Source of the DNA: Polyangiaceae bacterium
Lineage (GTDB): Bacteria > Myxococcota_A > Polyangia > Polyangiales > Polyangiaceae
Assembly: GCA_025936115.1 (NCBI GenBank)
Contig: JAICTZ010000004.1
Span: 248,001 to 312,000, forward strand
DNA length: 64,000 nucleotides
Direction of reading: 5' to 3'
Part shown: piece after piece, positions 33,514-41,808 of the stretch
Layout of the letters: every line of letters begins with the position of its first letter
How positions within the stretch are numbered: position 1 is the stretch's first letter
Position numbers and translations under genes: made by a program
The notes under the pieces: model-generated
The model's input: only the letters and a program-made list of their open reading frames with translations
Told to the model about the DNA's origin: nothing
Databases searched by the model: none

Positions 33514-33903
33514 TCACGCGGCCGGCTGCGCCGTTCGCTCGGCGATCGTCTGCATCACGGCCTGCCACGGCAGCCGATCATAATAGAGATCGATGGAACG
33601 GATGCGACCGCCTTCGAAGTGCAGCCACTCGATGGTCGAGAGCGCGCCTGCCGCGGTATCCGTGACGAAATCATAGATCACGCATACCTCGTCACCGTCG
33701 ACGAAAACGCGCTTCACGTCGTTGCGCACGTGGATGGCGCCGAGGCGCTTCAACGCCCCGATGAAATCCGCGGCCGACGAGCGGTTCATGGTCGGCCCCC
33801 GAAAACGCAAATCGGCCGCGAGCAACTGCTCGACCCTGCCGTAGTCGCGGTTGCCTACGGCCATTAAATATTCGAGCGTGAGTGTCTTTAGGTCCTTGGT
33901 CAT
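33514..33903 (-). CDS. SnoaL/NTF2-like protein
   Basis: The 129-residue protein has the cone-shaped NTF2 fold pattern (LTLEYLMAVGNRDYGRVEQL at the start and IEWLHFEGGRIRSIDLYY near the end). ATG 33903 is preceded by AGGAGG. It is the first gene of an operon with the ECF sigma factor, whose own C-terminus carries a second SnoaL-like domain. Possible roles are binding the sigma factor or a ligand; no catalytic site is evident. Confidence 0.88.
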   Translation of the reverse strand: MTKDLKTLTLEYLMAVGNRDYGRVEQLLAADLRFRGPTMNRSSAADFIGALKRLGAIHVRNDVKRVFVDGDEVCVIYDFVTDTAAGALSTIEWLHFEGGRIRSIDLYYDRLPWQAVMQTIAERTAQPAA

Positions 33904-33930
33904 GCGGTCCTCCTGGTTACAAACGCATTG

Positions 33931-33986
33931 ACCCCGGCCGCGCTCGAAACTGTGCGCGCTTTCTGCACCGAGCAGGCGGCCGGGGT
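33931..33986. repeat. 11-bp inverted repeat in the divergent SnoaL/GH39 region
   Basis: ACCCCGGCCGC (33931-33941) and GCGGCCGGGGT (33976-33986) are perfect inverted arms 34 bp apart, in the 236 bp between two divergent genes. This could be a regulator site or an RNA hairpin; nothing else was recognised in the region. Confidence 0.4.
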
Positions 33987-34139
33987 ACGGGGCCGGCCTG
34001 CCGCACGACGGCGCGGCGCGTAATCGGGGCCGGTGACCGCGTTTTGTCGCGCTGGCGTAGCTTCGATTCACGGAAATTCCGCTCCGGCGCCACTGCTCAG
34101 GGACTTCCACCGCCCCTTTCCGCCGCGTCAGGAATACTC

Positions 34140-37100
34140 ATGAGCACCGCATCGCCGTCGCCCGTATCGAGCTCGAAAACACTTTGCCGTCCGCGCTTGG
34201 CGCGTCCTCTCCATGTCGTGGCGGCGGCCCTCGGGCTGGCGGCGCTGACCACCGGGTCCGTGGCGCGCGCGACGGATTACAGCCTGACGGTCGATGCCAG
34301 CAAGCCGGCCTCGGATAATCCGCATTTTTGGTCGACGTGCGTCGGTACGGGGACGGCCAGCCTCACGCTGCGCTCGGATCTGCAGACCCACTATCAAATC
34401 GCCAATCGAGAGCTCGGCATGCAGCGCGTGCGCGGCCACGGCGTGCTCAACGACGATATGGGGATTTACAAGGGCGCCGGCAGCTACGACTTCTCGAAAT
34501 TCGACCAGTATCTAGCGGCCATCGCTGCGGCGAACATGCGCCCGATCATGGAGCTTAGCTTCATGCCGACCACGCTGGCCGCGTCGGGCAACAGCCGGAA
34601 CCCGCCCAAGGACTACGCCGCTTACACGGCCTTGATCCAAGCGGTCGTTCAACACGCGGTCGACAAGTTCGGCGCCGAGGATGTCGCCAAATGGTACTGG
34701 GAGGTCTGGAACGAGCCGAATTACTCGGGCTTCTGGACCGGCACGTTCGACGACTATCTGAAGCTCTACGACGCGGCGGTCGCTGGCGCCACGGCCGCGC
34801 TACCGAACATCATCATCGGCGGCCCCGCGACGACGCAGGGTTCGACGAGCCAGATGACGACGTTCATCAACCACGTGAAGAGCGGCAACATCCGCTTCAA
34901 CTTCCTCTCGTCGCACGCGTACGCGGGCGGCGCCGCAGAGACCGCGCCGGCCGACTTCGGTCTCACCGACAACAACGGTCGCGTCGGCGTCATCACGACG
35001 GCGGGCTACACGACGGACATGATCAAGTCGCTGAACACGGAGTTCAACTCGTCGTACTCCGGGCAGGGCGGCAACATGGCCGGCAACTGCGTGAGCATGG
35101 ACACGCACGTGAACGCGCCGTTCATCGTGAAGACGGTGAAGCTTTTGAGCGACAAGGATACGGGCAGTAAGCCCCCGCTCGACGTCTTCTCGTATTGGAC
35201 GGTCTCGGACGTCTTCGACGAATCGAGCGGCCCCTCCGGCTCTTACATCCTGAGCAAGACGCCGAACGGCACGCTGCCGTTCGGGCAGGTCTTCGGACTT
35301 CTGACGTTCCAGGGCATGCGCAAGGCAGCGTTCAACGGCTTCAAGATGCTCAATTACCTGGGCGACAAACGGCTGGAAGCGGCGGGCGGCACGGGCACGA
35401 AGGACGGCGTCGACGCGATGGCCGCCGCGAACGCCGACGGCAGCGAAGTCCAAATCATCGTCTACAACTACTACTCGACGATCGCCACGAGCGGCACCGA
35501 TAACGTGACGATCAACGTGAGTAATCTGCCGTTCGCCGGTAAGGACGGCTACGTCACCCGCTTCGCGATCGACGAGAGCCACACGAACCCGTACAGCGTC
35601 TGGTCCGCGGCCAACAAGCCGTCGGCGCCGTCCGAAGCGCAATGGGAAGACATGCACAAGGTGCAACACCTGATGCCCGTCGATCCGATCGCGAAGCAGA
35701 AGTTCGACACGAGTTACATGGCGACGTTCGCGATCCCGAAGCAGGGCGCCTCGCTGATCATTCTCGGCACGAAACGCCCGCTCACCGGGCGCAACGCGCT
35801 CCTCCCCATCGAAGGCGAGGATTTCGACGGGCAGTCGGGCATCACGAAAGAAGACAGCGGCGACACGTCGCTCGGTCAGTCGGTCTCCGTCGCCGCGAAC
35901 GGCTACGAGTATTTCGAGAACGTCGACTACACGGACGGCGGTGTCGACACGGTCGAGCTGCGCGTCAAAACGGCCGCGGCGACCACGGTCGAATTGCATG
36001 CCGACACGCAGACTGGAACGCTCGTCGGCAGCTGCGCTCTGCCTTCGACGTCCAACGCCTGGGCCACGCAGACTTGCAAGTTGGCTCAGCCGGTGACGGG
36101 AGTCGCAAAGCTCTACCTCGTGTTCGGCGGGGCCGCGCACCTGAATTGGCTGAAGTTCAGCGGCGCAGGCAATCCGACGACTGGAACCGGCGGCATGGGC
36201 GGCGTCGGCGGGATGAGCGGCACCGCGGCCACGGGCGCAGGCGCAGGCGCGCCGAGCGCGGGCGGGGCGAGCGCGCTCGGTGGAAGCGGGGGGCTCACGA
36301 GCGGTGGCTCGGCCGGCGTACCCGTCGGCGCGGGCGGCGTCGCAACCGGTGCGGGCGGCGGCGCGGGGCAGTCGTCGAGCGCGGGCGGTACCACGAGCAC
36401 CGGCGGTACCTCGAGCGGCGGCGGGAATCCTGCGGGCGGCAGCGCCGGAAGCGCAGTCGGTGCGGGCGGCATGAACAGCACCGGCAGCGGAGGAAGCGGC
36501 CAAGGCAACGCGACGAGCGGCGGCTCCGCAGGCAAACCGTCGAGTGGTGATTCGTCGGGTTGTGGTTGCCGGGTTGCCGACAACGAACGGCATGGCGGGA
36601 GTCTCGCCGTGTTCGGGCTCTTGCTCGGTTTCGGTGCGCTGCGAAAGCGTCGAGCGCAAGGCCGCGGCGGCGCTTCGGCAAGAGCCCGGGTCGCGACCGG
36701 CAGCGCCGCAGGCGCGCTTCCCCGAACGATCTTGACGTGGGCTTCCTGGCTCGGCGTGGTGTCGCTCGCGGCAGCGTGCTCGTCGAAGGACGAGCCCAGT
36801 AACCCCGGAACGGGCGGCAACGGTTGCGCGAACGGCGCCTGCGCGGGACAGGTCGGAACGAGCACCGGTGGCGCGACGGGCAGCGGCGGCACTACCGGGA
36901 GCGGTGGCGTTGTCGGTAGCGGCGGCTCGGCTGGCACTGCGGTAGTGGGCAGCGGCGGAAGCGTCGCCGGTCAATCCAACGGCGGCTCCGCGGGTACGGG
37001 CGCCGGTGGAACTTCGGGGTCAGCAGGCACGCCAGTGAGCGCGGGTGGCAGCGGAGGCACTGCGGGGACGGCACCGAACGGCGGAGCGGGCGCTTCGATG

Positions 37101-38516
37101 ATGACCGCCGGGAACGGCGGCGCGTCGGGTATGCCCGGCAGCGGTGGAATGAGTGGAGCGGGCGGCGCGGCGCCGACCCTCACGCTTCCCTACCTCGTGA
37201 CCTCGGGACCGAGCGCGTATTGGAAGGTGGACGGCACGCTCGCCCAATCGACGAGCGCAACGGCGGACGTTACCGTGAACGACACCTCGGTCGCTCAGAC
37301 GTGGGAAGGCTTCGGCGCGGCGTTCAACGAGCTCGGGTGGAAATACCTCTCGATGCTCGACGAGACGCAGAGGAACAAGGCGCTCGATCTGTTGTTCTCG
37401 GCGAACGGAGCGAACTTCGCCTGGGGCCGCATCCCGATGGGCGCGACCGACTACGCGATCGATCGTTATACCTGCGACGAGACCGCGGGGGACACGGCAC
37501 TCGCGAGCTTCTCGCTCATGCGGGACGAGCAGAATCTGATCCCGTACATCAAAGCTGCGAAGGCCGTGAAGAGTGACCTGCGCTTCTGGTCGAGCCCGTG
37601 GACGCCGCCGACTTGGCTGAAGGACGGGCCCTTCAACGACGACTACCCGTTCGACGGCGGCAAGATTAAGTCCGACGCCACGTCGCTCAAAGCTCTCGCC
37701 GACTACTTCGTCAAGTTCGTGCAAGGCTACGGACAGGAAGGCATCACGATCGAGATCGTCTCGCCGCAGAACGAGCCGGGCTACAGCGGCACGTACCCGA
37801 CGTGCGGCTGGGCACCCGCGACGTACGCGGATTTCGTCGGCAAATACCTGGGTCCGGCGATCAGCACGGCGGGTCTCACGACGAAGATCATGCTCGGCAC
37901 CTTCAACGGCGGTACGGGCGACACCGACATCGTGAGCACCGTCATGGGCGACGCAACGGCCAAGGGTTTCATCAAAGTCCTCGGCTACCAGTGGGGCATG
38001 GACGCGCAAGTGGCGAGCGCAAAAGCGTACAACCTGCCGATCTGGCAGACCGAGCACAAGTGCGGGAACTACCCGTGGATGACGTACGACATGAACAAGG
38101 CGCCGAACGATCAGGCGTACGCCGTCGAGAGCTGGGGCCTGATTCGTGATTGGATCAAGAAGGGCGTCACGGCTTACAGCGCTTGGAACGTCGTGCTCGA
38201 CACGGTTGGCAACGGCATCGACTCAGCGCGCGTCTGGCCGCAAGACTCGCTACTTGCGATCGACACCACGGCGAAGACGCTCATCGTCACGCCGGCCTTT
38301 CACGTGTTCCGGCACTTCTCGCAGTTCGTGGCGCCAGGGGCCAAGGTCGTCGGCACGACGGGCGGCGACGCCATCGCGTTCAAAAATCCGGACGGCAGCG
38401 TCGTCACCGTCCTTTACAACTCGGGCGCCGAGAAGATGATGACGGTCAGTGCGCTCGGCAAAAAGCTGCAATTTACGGCGCCCGCCACCGGCTGGGCCAC
38501 CGTCGTTACGAACTGA
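34140..38516 (+). CDS. composite GH39-CBM6 / GH30 glycoside hydrolase
   Basis: A single 1458-codon frame from ATG 34140 (AGGA upstream). A signal peptide is followed by a GH39-like barrel with acid/base Glu192 in WEVWNEPN and nucleophile Glu301 in NTEFNSSY, a CBM6-like module (about 553-676), and a Gly/Ser stalk. At 808-839 comes a MYXO-CTERM-like tail: CGC, the hydrophobic LAVFGLLLGFGAL, then RKRR. Residues 865-880 then read like a lipoprotein signal with lipobox LAAAC, a second stalk, and a GH30 barrel with Glu1212 (SPQNEP) and Glu1305 (WQTEH). It looks like two genes joined in frame. Xylosidase and glucuronoxylanase-type activities are inferred. Confidence 0.88.
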   Translation: MSTASPSPVSSSKTLCRPRLARPLHVVAAALGLAALTTGSVARATDYSLTVDASKPASDNPHFWSTCVGTGTASLTLRSDLQTHYQIANRELGMQRVRGHGVLNDDMGIYKGAGSYDFSKFDQYLAAIAAANMRPIMELSFMPTTLAASGNSRNPPKDYAAYTALIQAVVQHAVDKFGAEDVAKWYWEVWNEPNYSGFWTGTFDDYLKLYDAAVAGATAALPNIIIGGPATTQGSTSQMTTFINHVKSGNIRFNFLSSHAYAGGAAETAPADFGLTDNNGRVGVITTAGYTTDMIKSLNTEFNSSYSGQGGNMAGNCVSMDTHVNAPFIVKTVKLLSDKDTGSKPPLDVFSYWTVSDVFDESSGPSGSYILSKTPNGTLPFGQVFGLLTFQGMRKAAFNGFKMLNYLGDKRLEAAGGTGTKDGVDAMAAANADGSEVQIIVYNYYSTIATSGTDNVTINVSNLPFAGKDGYVTRFAIDESHTNPYSVWSAANKPSAPSEAQWEDMHKVQHLMPVDPIAKQKFDTSYMATFAIPKQGASLIILGTKRPLTGRNALLPIEGEDFDGQSGITKEDSGDTSLGQSVSVAANGYEYFENVDYTDGGVDTVELRVKTAAATTVELHADTQTGTLVGSCALPSTSNAWATQTCKLAQPVTGVAKLYLVFGGAAHLNWLKFSGAGNPTTGTGGMGGVGGMSGTAATGAGAGAPSAGGASALGGSGGLTSGGSAGVPVGAGGVATGAGGGAGQSSSAGGTTSTGGTSSGGGNPAGGSAGSAVGAGGMNSTGSGGSGQGNATSGGSAGKPSSGDSSGCGCRVADNERHGGSLAVFGLLLGFGALRKRRAQGRGGASARARVATGSAAGALPRTILTWASWLGVVSLAAACSSKDEPSNPGTGGNGCANGACAGQVGTSTGGATGSGGTTGSGGVVGSGGSAGTAVVGSGGSVAGQSNGGSAGTGAGGTSGSAGTPVSAGGSGGTAGTAPNGGAGASMMTAGNGGASGMPGSGGMSGAGGAAPTLTLPYLVTSGPSAYWKVDGTLAQSTSATADVTVNDTSVAQTWEGFGAAFNELGWKYLSMLDETQRNKALDLLFSANGANFAWGRIPMGATDYAIDRYTCDETAGDTALASFSLMRDEQNLIPYIKAAKAVKSDLRFWSSPWTPPTWLKDGPFNDDYPFDGGKIKSDATSLKALADYFVKFVQGYGQEGITIEIVSPQNEPGYSGTYPTCGWAPATYADFVGKYLGPAISTAGLTTKIMLGTFNGGTGDTDIVSTVMGDATAKGFIKVLGYQWGMDAQVASAKAYNLPIWQTEHKCGNYPWMTYDMNKAPNDQAYAVESWGLIRDWIKKGVTAYSAWNVVLDTVGNGIDSARVWPQDSLLAIDTTAKTLIVTPAFHVFRHFSQFVAPGAKVVGTTGGDAIAFKNPDGSVVTVLYNSGAEKMMTVSALGKKLQFTAPATGWATVVTN

Positions 38517-38564
38517 ACCGTCTCCCGGCGGGCGAGGAAGATTCACGCGGCAGGCCTCGGCTCA

Positions 38565-38593
38565 GGCAACGCGCAGCGCGGCCGCGCGTTGCC
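38565..38593. terminator. bidirectional terminator-like hairpin
   Basis: GGCAACGCGC and GCGCGTTGCC are perfect 10-bp inverted arms with a 9-base loop, in the 90 bp between the convergent GH30 and GH10 stops. There is no T run on either side, so termination strength is uncertain. Confidence 0.5.
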
Positions 38594-38606
38594 CGGAGTC
38601 GCCGCC

Positions 38607-40676
38607 CTACGCCCGCGCGCGCTGCGAGCGTCGGCGCACCATCGCGATACCCAGCAAAGAGAGCACGGAGACGAGCCACGGCGCCGTGTCCGTCGAGCTC
38701 GAGGCCAGCGAGCAGCCGCCGGAGTCCTTCTTGGCCGCGCTCGGGTGGCCGCTCGAGCTCGCGCCGGAGCCCGCGACGCCCGGCGCTCCCGCGTTGCTGA
38801 CGGCTCCCGTGCCGCCCGAGCCTACCGCGCCGCCCGAGCCGCCCGAGCCGCCCGAAGTTCCCGCCGCGCCCGGGGCTCCTGCCATGCCCGTGGTCGCACC
38901 AGCCTTCGCGAACACCTGACTCATGGCCTCGTACGCGGGCTTCGGCATGAGCTGCTTGTCCCAGACGTGTGCGTAATCGTAGTCGGGGAACGTGCCCGGC
39001 ACCCACGAATCGGCGTCGCTCAGGCCCCACAGTGTGAAGTGCGAGCAGTTCGGGGCGTCGATGCAGACCTGCAAGAGGTCGGCGTAGAACTTGGTTTGGA
39101 TTTGGGTCTTGCTGTCGTCGAGCGGCTTGCCGATGCGGAAGTCACACTCGGTGATGTGCACCTCGACGTTGATCGCGGCGTAGCGAGCCATGTTGTCGGC
39201 AATGGCTTTCATGTTCGGAACGCCGCCCGAAGTGCTGCCGTCCGGCTGGACGTAGTAGTGGCCCTGGAAACCGACGCCGTCGATCGGGATGCCGCGCGTC
39301 TTCATGTCGCTCACGACTTCGAAGACCTTGTCCGCCTTGGCGTTCCCCTTCTGCTCGATGTTGTAATCGTTGTAGAAGAGCTTGGCGTTGGGATCGACCA
39401 TGTGCGCGTGGGCGAACGCGAGATCCATGAAGTCGTCGCCGATGGTGTCGTGCCATATCGTCGAACGAAACGTCCACGTGCCGTTGACCTGGTCGATCGC
39501 CTCGTTCACGACGTCCCAGTACGGGAACTGTCCGACGTAGTGCCCCAACACTCCGTCGATGTGCGCGTACATGACGGCAGTCAGTGAATCGCGATCCCAG
39601 GTGCCGTCCGTGAGCCAGCTCGGCGTCTGCGTGTGCCAAACCAGAGGATGGCCGCGGAATTCGAGGCCGTTGGCCTTGGCCCACGCGGCGAGCGCGTCCG
39701 TGTCCGTGTAATCGAACACGCCCTGCGTCGGCTCGATCAGGTTCATCTTCATCGAGTTCGCCGGCGTGATCATGCTGAACTCGCCCGCCACGATCGAGTT
39801 GTGCAGCGGCGAGCTCAGGAACATCGGCGTGTCGACCGCCGTGCCCATCTTCACGACGTCCTTGTAATATTTGAAGGGGTGTCCCGACGTGGCCGGCGTC
39901 GTGTAGCTCGGCGTCGCCGGTGTCGCGACGGGCTCGAGCACGATGTTGTCGAGGCAGACCGTCCCGACCGAGCCGCCGATTTGGAACTGAAGCTGCGCCA
40001 TCGGATCGCTACGCAGGTTCAAGTAGGTGTACTCGACGACCTGGGGCGTGGTCGTGGCCGCGACGGACTCGAGGAAGTAATCCGTGTACGGCACGTCGCC
40101 GAATCCCGTTTTGAACTTGATCGTGCGGTCCGCGTCCGCCGAAACGGAAAACGCGACGTGGTAGTATTGATTCGGCAGCAGCGCTAAACCGCTGATTCCG
40201 ACGATCACGTCCCAGGGGTGCTCGCCGCCGGCCGTCATCGTGGAGCAAAGCCGACCGTCGCTGACCGCGAGGGTTTGAGCCGCCGGGGGATCGATGGTGT
40301 CGTTCGCGTAGCCCCACCAGGGGGACGTGCTCGTGGTGTCGAACGTGCCGTTCGTCACGAGGTTCGTCGCGCTCGTGCCCGGCGAACCACTGGTCCCGCC
40401 ACCGTTCATCCCCGCCGCAGCACTCGGTGCGCCGCCGCTCATGCCCGCGGCGCCGTTCGGAGCGCCGCCGCTCTGACCACTCGCGCCGCTGCTCGCCCCG
40501 CCGGCGCTGCTACCCGCGCCGCCGAGGTTCGGAGCACCCGCCGAGCTGATGCCTCCAGCGCCAGGAGCGCCGCTCATTCCCCCAGCGTTCTGAGCGCGGG
40601 CCGGTGCGGCCCAGAGGCCAACAGCGGCAACCGAGAAAAATCCGGCGTACTTGAAAGCGCGAGAAGTAGCGAACAT
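38607..40676 (-). CDS. GH10 endo-xylanase with CBM4/9-like module and sorting tail
   Basis: The 689-residue protein has a signal peptide ending ARA, a Gly/Ser/Ala stalk, a CBM4/9-like module (about 105-245), then a GH10 barrel. The acid/base is Glu392 in WDVVNEA and the nucleophile Glu510 in VHITECDF; GHPLVWHTQTPSWL is a standard GH10 motif. A second stalk follows and then a C-terminal GGCSL, a hydrophobic stretch and RRRSQRAR, resembling MYXO-CTERM tails, so the enzyme is probably cell-surface anchored. ATG 40676 is chosen for the signal peptide; the frame extends 22 codons upstream. It converges on the GH39/GH30 gene. Confidence 0.95.
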   Translation of the reverse strand: MFATSRAFKYAGFFSVAAVGLWAAPARAQNAGGMSGAPGAGGISSAGAPNLGGAGSSAGGASSGASGQSGGAPNGAAGMSGGAPSAAAGMNGGGTSGSPGTSATNLVTNGTFDTTSTSPWWGYANDTIDPPAAQTLAVSDGRLCSTMTAGGEHPWDVIVGISGLALLPNQYYHVAFSVSADADRTIKFKTGFGDVPYTDYFLESVAATTTPQVVEYTYLNLRSDPMAQLQFQIGGSVGTVCLDNIVLEPVATPATPSYTTPATSGHPFKYYKDVVKMGTAVDTPMFLSSPLHNSIVAGEFSMITPANSMKMNLIEPTQGVFDYTDTDALAAWAKANGLEFRGHPLVWHTQTPSWLTDGTWDRDSLTAVMYAHIDGVLGHYVGQFPYWDVVNEAIDQVNGTWTFRSTIWHDTIGDDFMDLAFAHAHMVDPNAKLFYNDYNIEQKGNAKADKVFEVVSDMKTRGIPIDGVGFQGHYYVQPDGSTSGGVPNMKAIADNMARYAAINVEVHITECDFRIGKPLDDSKTQIQTKFYADLLQVCIDAPNCSHFTLWGLSDADSWVPGTFPDYDYAHVWDKQLMPKPAYEAMSQVFAKAGATTGMAGAPGAAGTSGGSGGSGGAVGSGGTGAVSNAGAPGVAGSGASSSGHPSAAKKDSGGCSLASSSTDTAPWLVSVLSLLGIAMVRRRSQRARA

Positions 40677-40852
40677 CAGGTAAGTCCCTTCGGCGAAACG
40701 GCGAGCGTGTTCATACAATGCCCGCAGAGGGCCGACCAACACGAAGCCGTCCCAAAACCCGGACCTCGTACCCTTGGCTAGAGGCTAGCAGGCAGCCTGG
40801 CGGGAAATATCGACGGACAGCGCTGCAGGGGCAAGCAATCTTCAGCCGCTGC

Positions 40853-41746
40853 TCACGGGGTATGAGCGGCGACCTTCTTGCCGTGCGGGGAGTGCTTCAA
40901 GACGAACACCGGTTTGGAGACCCCGCCCAGGGCCGGACTGTTCGCGTCGTGTGGTGTCAGGTTCGCGAGTAGCTCGCAGTCGACCCTGAGCGTGTCAGCG
41001 CAAATGCGAAAATCGGGGCGCACGTCGTTGCGACCGTCCTTCACGAGCTCGGCAATCGGATTCGTGAGCGTGCCGTCGTCGCAACAGCGCGAGCTCGAGC
41101 AGTGCGTCAGCTCCTGAAGCAGCGCGGCCGAGCAGCTCGCGCCGGCCTTGATTTCGTGCTTGCCCGGCTCGGCCGGCGCCATGCCCTGCGCTGGCTCGCG
41201 ACAGCTCACGTGGCCGCCGAACACACGCGGGCTCTTCGGATCAGAGCTCGGAAAGATGCAATGGAGCTCACCCTGGCCGGGCGTCTGCTTCGCACCGGTC
41301 GTCGTGACGAACTCCGAACCCGAATGATAGTGGCAGCTCACGCCGCTGCTCGCGAACACGCAGTCGCCCTTCTCGTTGATGCTGCCGTCGGTCGTGCGCG
41401 CGATGACGTCCGCGGGCGGCACTTCTTCTGAGCGACACGCGCTCATCTCGTCGAGAAATGCGGGCGCGAGTTGCGCGCTCACCGCGCCGCTGCGCGCGGC
41501 GGGAGCGGCACTGGCGAGCTTCTGACCGGCGCACATCGGGTATTCGGCGGATGCCGCGGTCGGAGCAGGTGTGGTCGCGGAGGTCGTCGCCGCGCTCGCG
41601 CTAGCGGCCGGAAGAGCAGTCGTCATCACCGCGGGCGTGGTCGGAGCTGGAGGCGGCAAAGCAGGGCCCGCTTCGGGTTCCTTCTGGCAGCTTGCCGCGA
41701 CGACGAGCACGACGACGCTGCAGCCAGCTCTCGAATATAGACGCAT
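40853..41746 (-). CDS. lipoprotein of unknown function
   Basis: The 297-residue product starts at ATG 41746 with GAGGGAG upstream. Its signal peptide ends in lipobox VAASC, followed by a Pro/Ala/Thr spacer to about residue 70. The rest has about ten Cys residues, including CSSSRCCDDG, and no recognisable enzyme motif. The spacer is Pro/Ala/Thr-rich, unlike the Gly/Ser stalks of the other lipoproteins here. It is divergent from the UvrA-like gene (62 bp between starts). Confidence 0.8.
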   Translation of the reverse strand: MRLYSRAGCSVVVLVVAASCQKEPEAGPALPPPAPTTPAVMTTALPAASASAATTSATTPAPTAASAEYPMCAGQKLASAAPAARSGAVSAQLAPAFLDEMSACRSEEVPPADVIARTTDGSINEKGDCVFASSGVSCHYHSGSEFVTTTGAKQTPGQGELHCIFPSSDPKSPRVFGGHVSCREPAQGMAPAEPGKHEIKAGASCSAALLQELTHCSSSRCCDDGTLTNPIAELVKDGRNDVRPDFRICADTLRVDCELLANLTPHDANSPALGGVSKPVFVLKHSPHGKKVAAHTP

Positions 41747-41808
41747 GATTGCTCCCTCACGCCGGCGGTGTGCCGGCACGCGGGGGATCCTAGGCGCCCC
41801 AGCGTCCT

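Noticed and set aside
33895..33921. Another TGTAACC on the minus strand, before the SnoaL gene
   Set aside because: The sequence 16 bases on is not CGAA and lies inside the gene; it is part of the leader next to AGGAGG.
33882..34139. In-frame upstream extension of the GH39 gene
   Set aside because: It would overlap the SnoaL gene start and bury the signal peptide; the ATG at 34140 has AGGA and begins the leader.
36113..36937. Pro-rich minus-strand frame opposite the GH39/GH30 stalks
   Set aside because: Same cause: antisense of low-complexity Gly codons; the plus strand carries clear enzyme domains.
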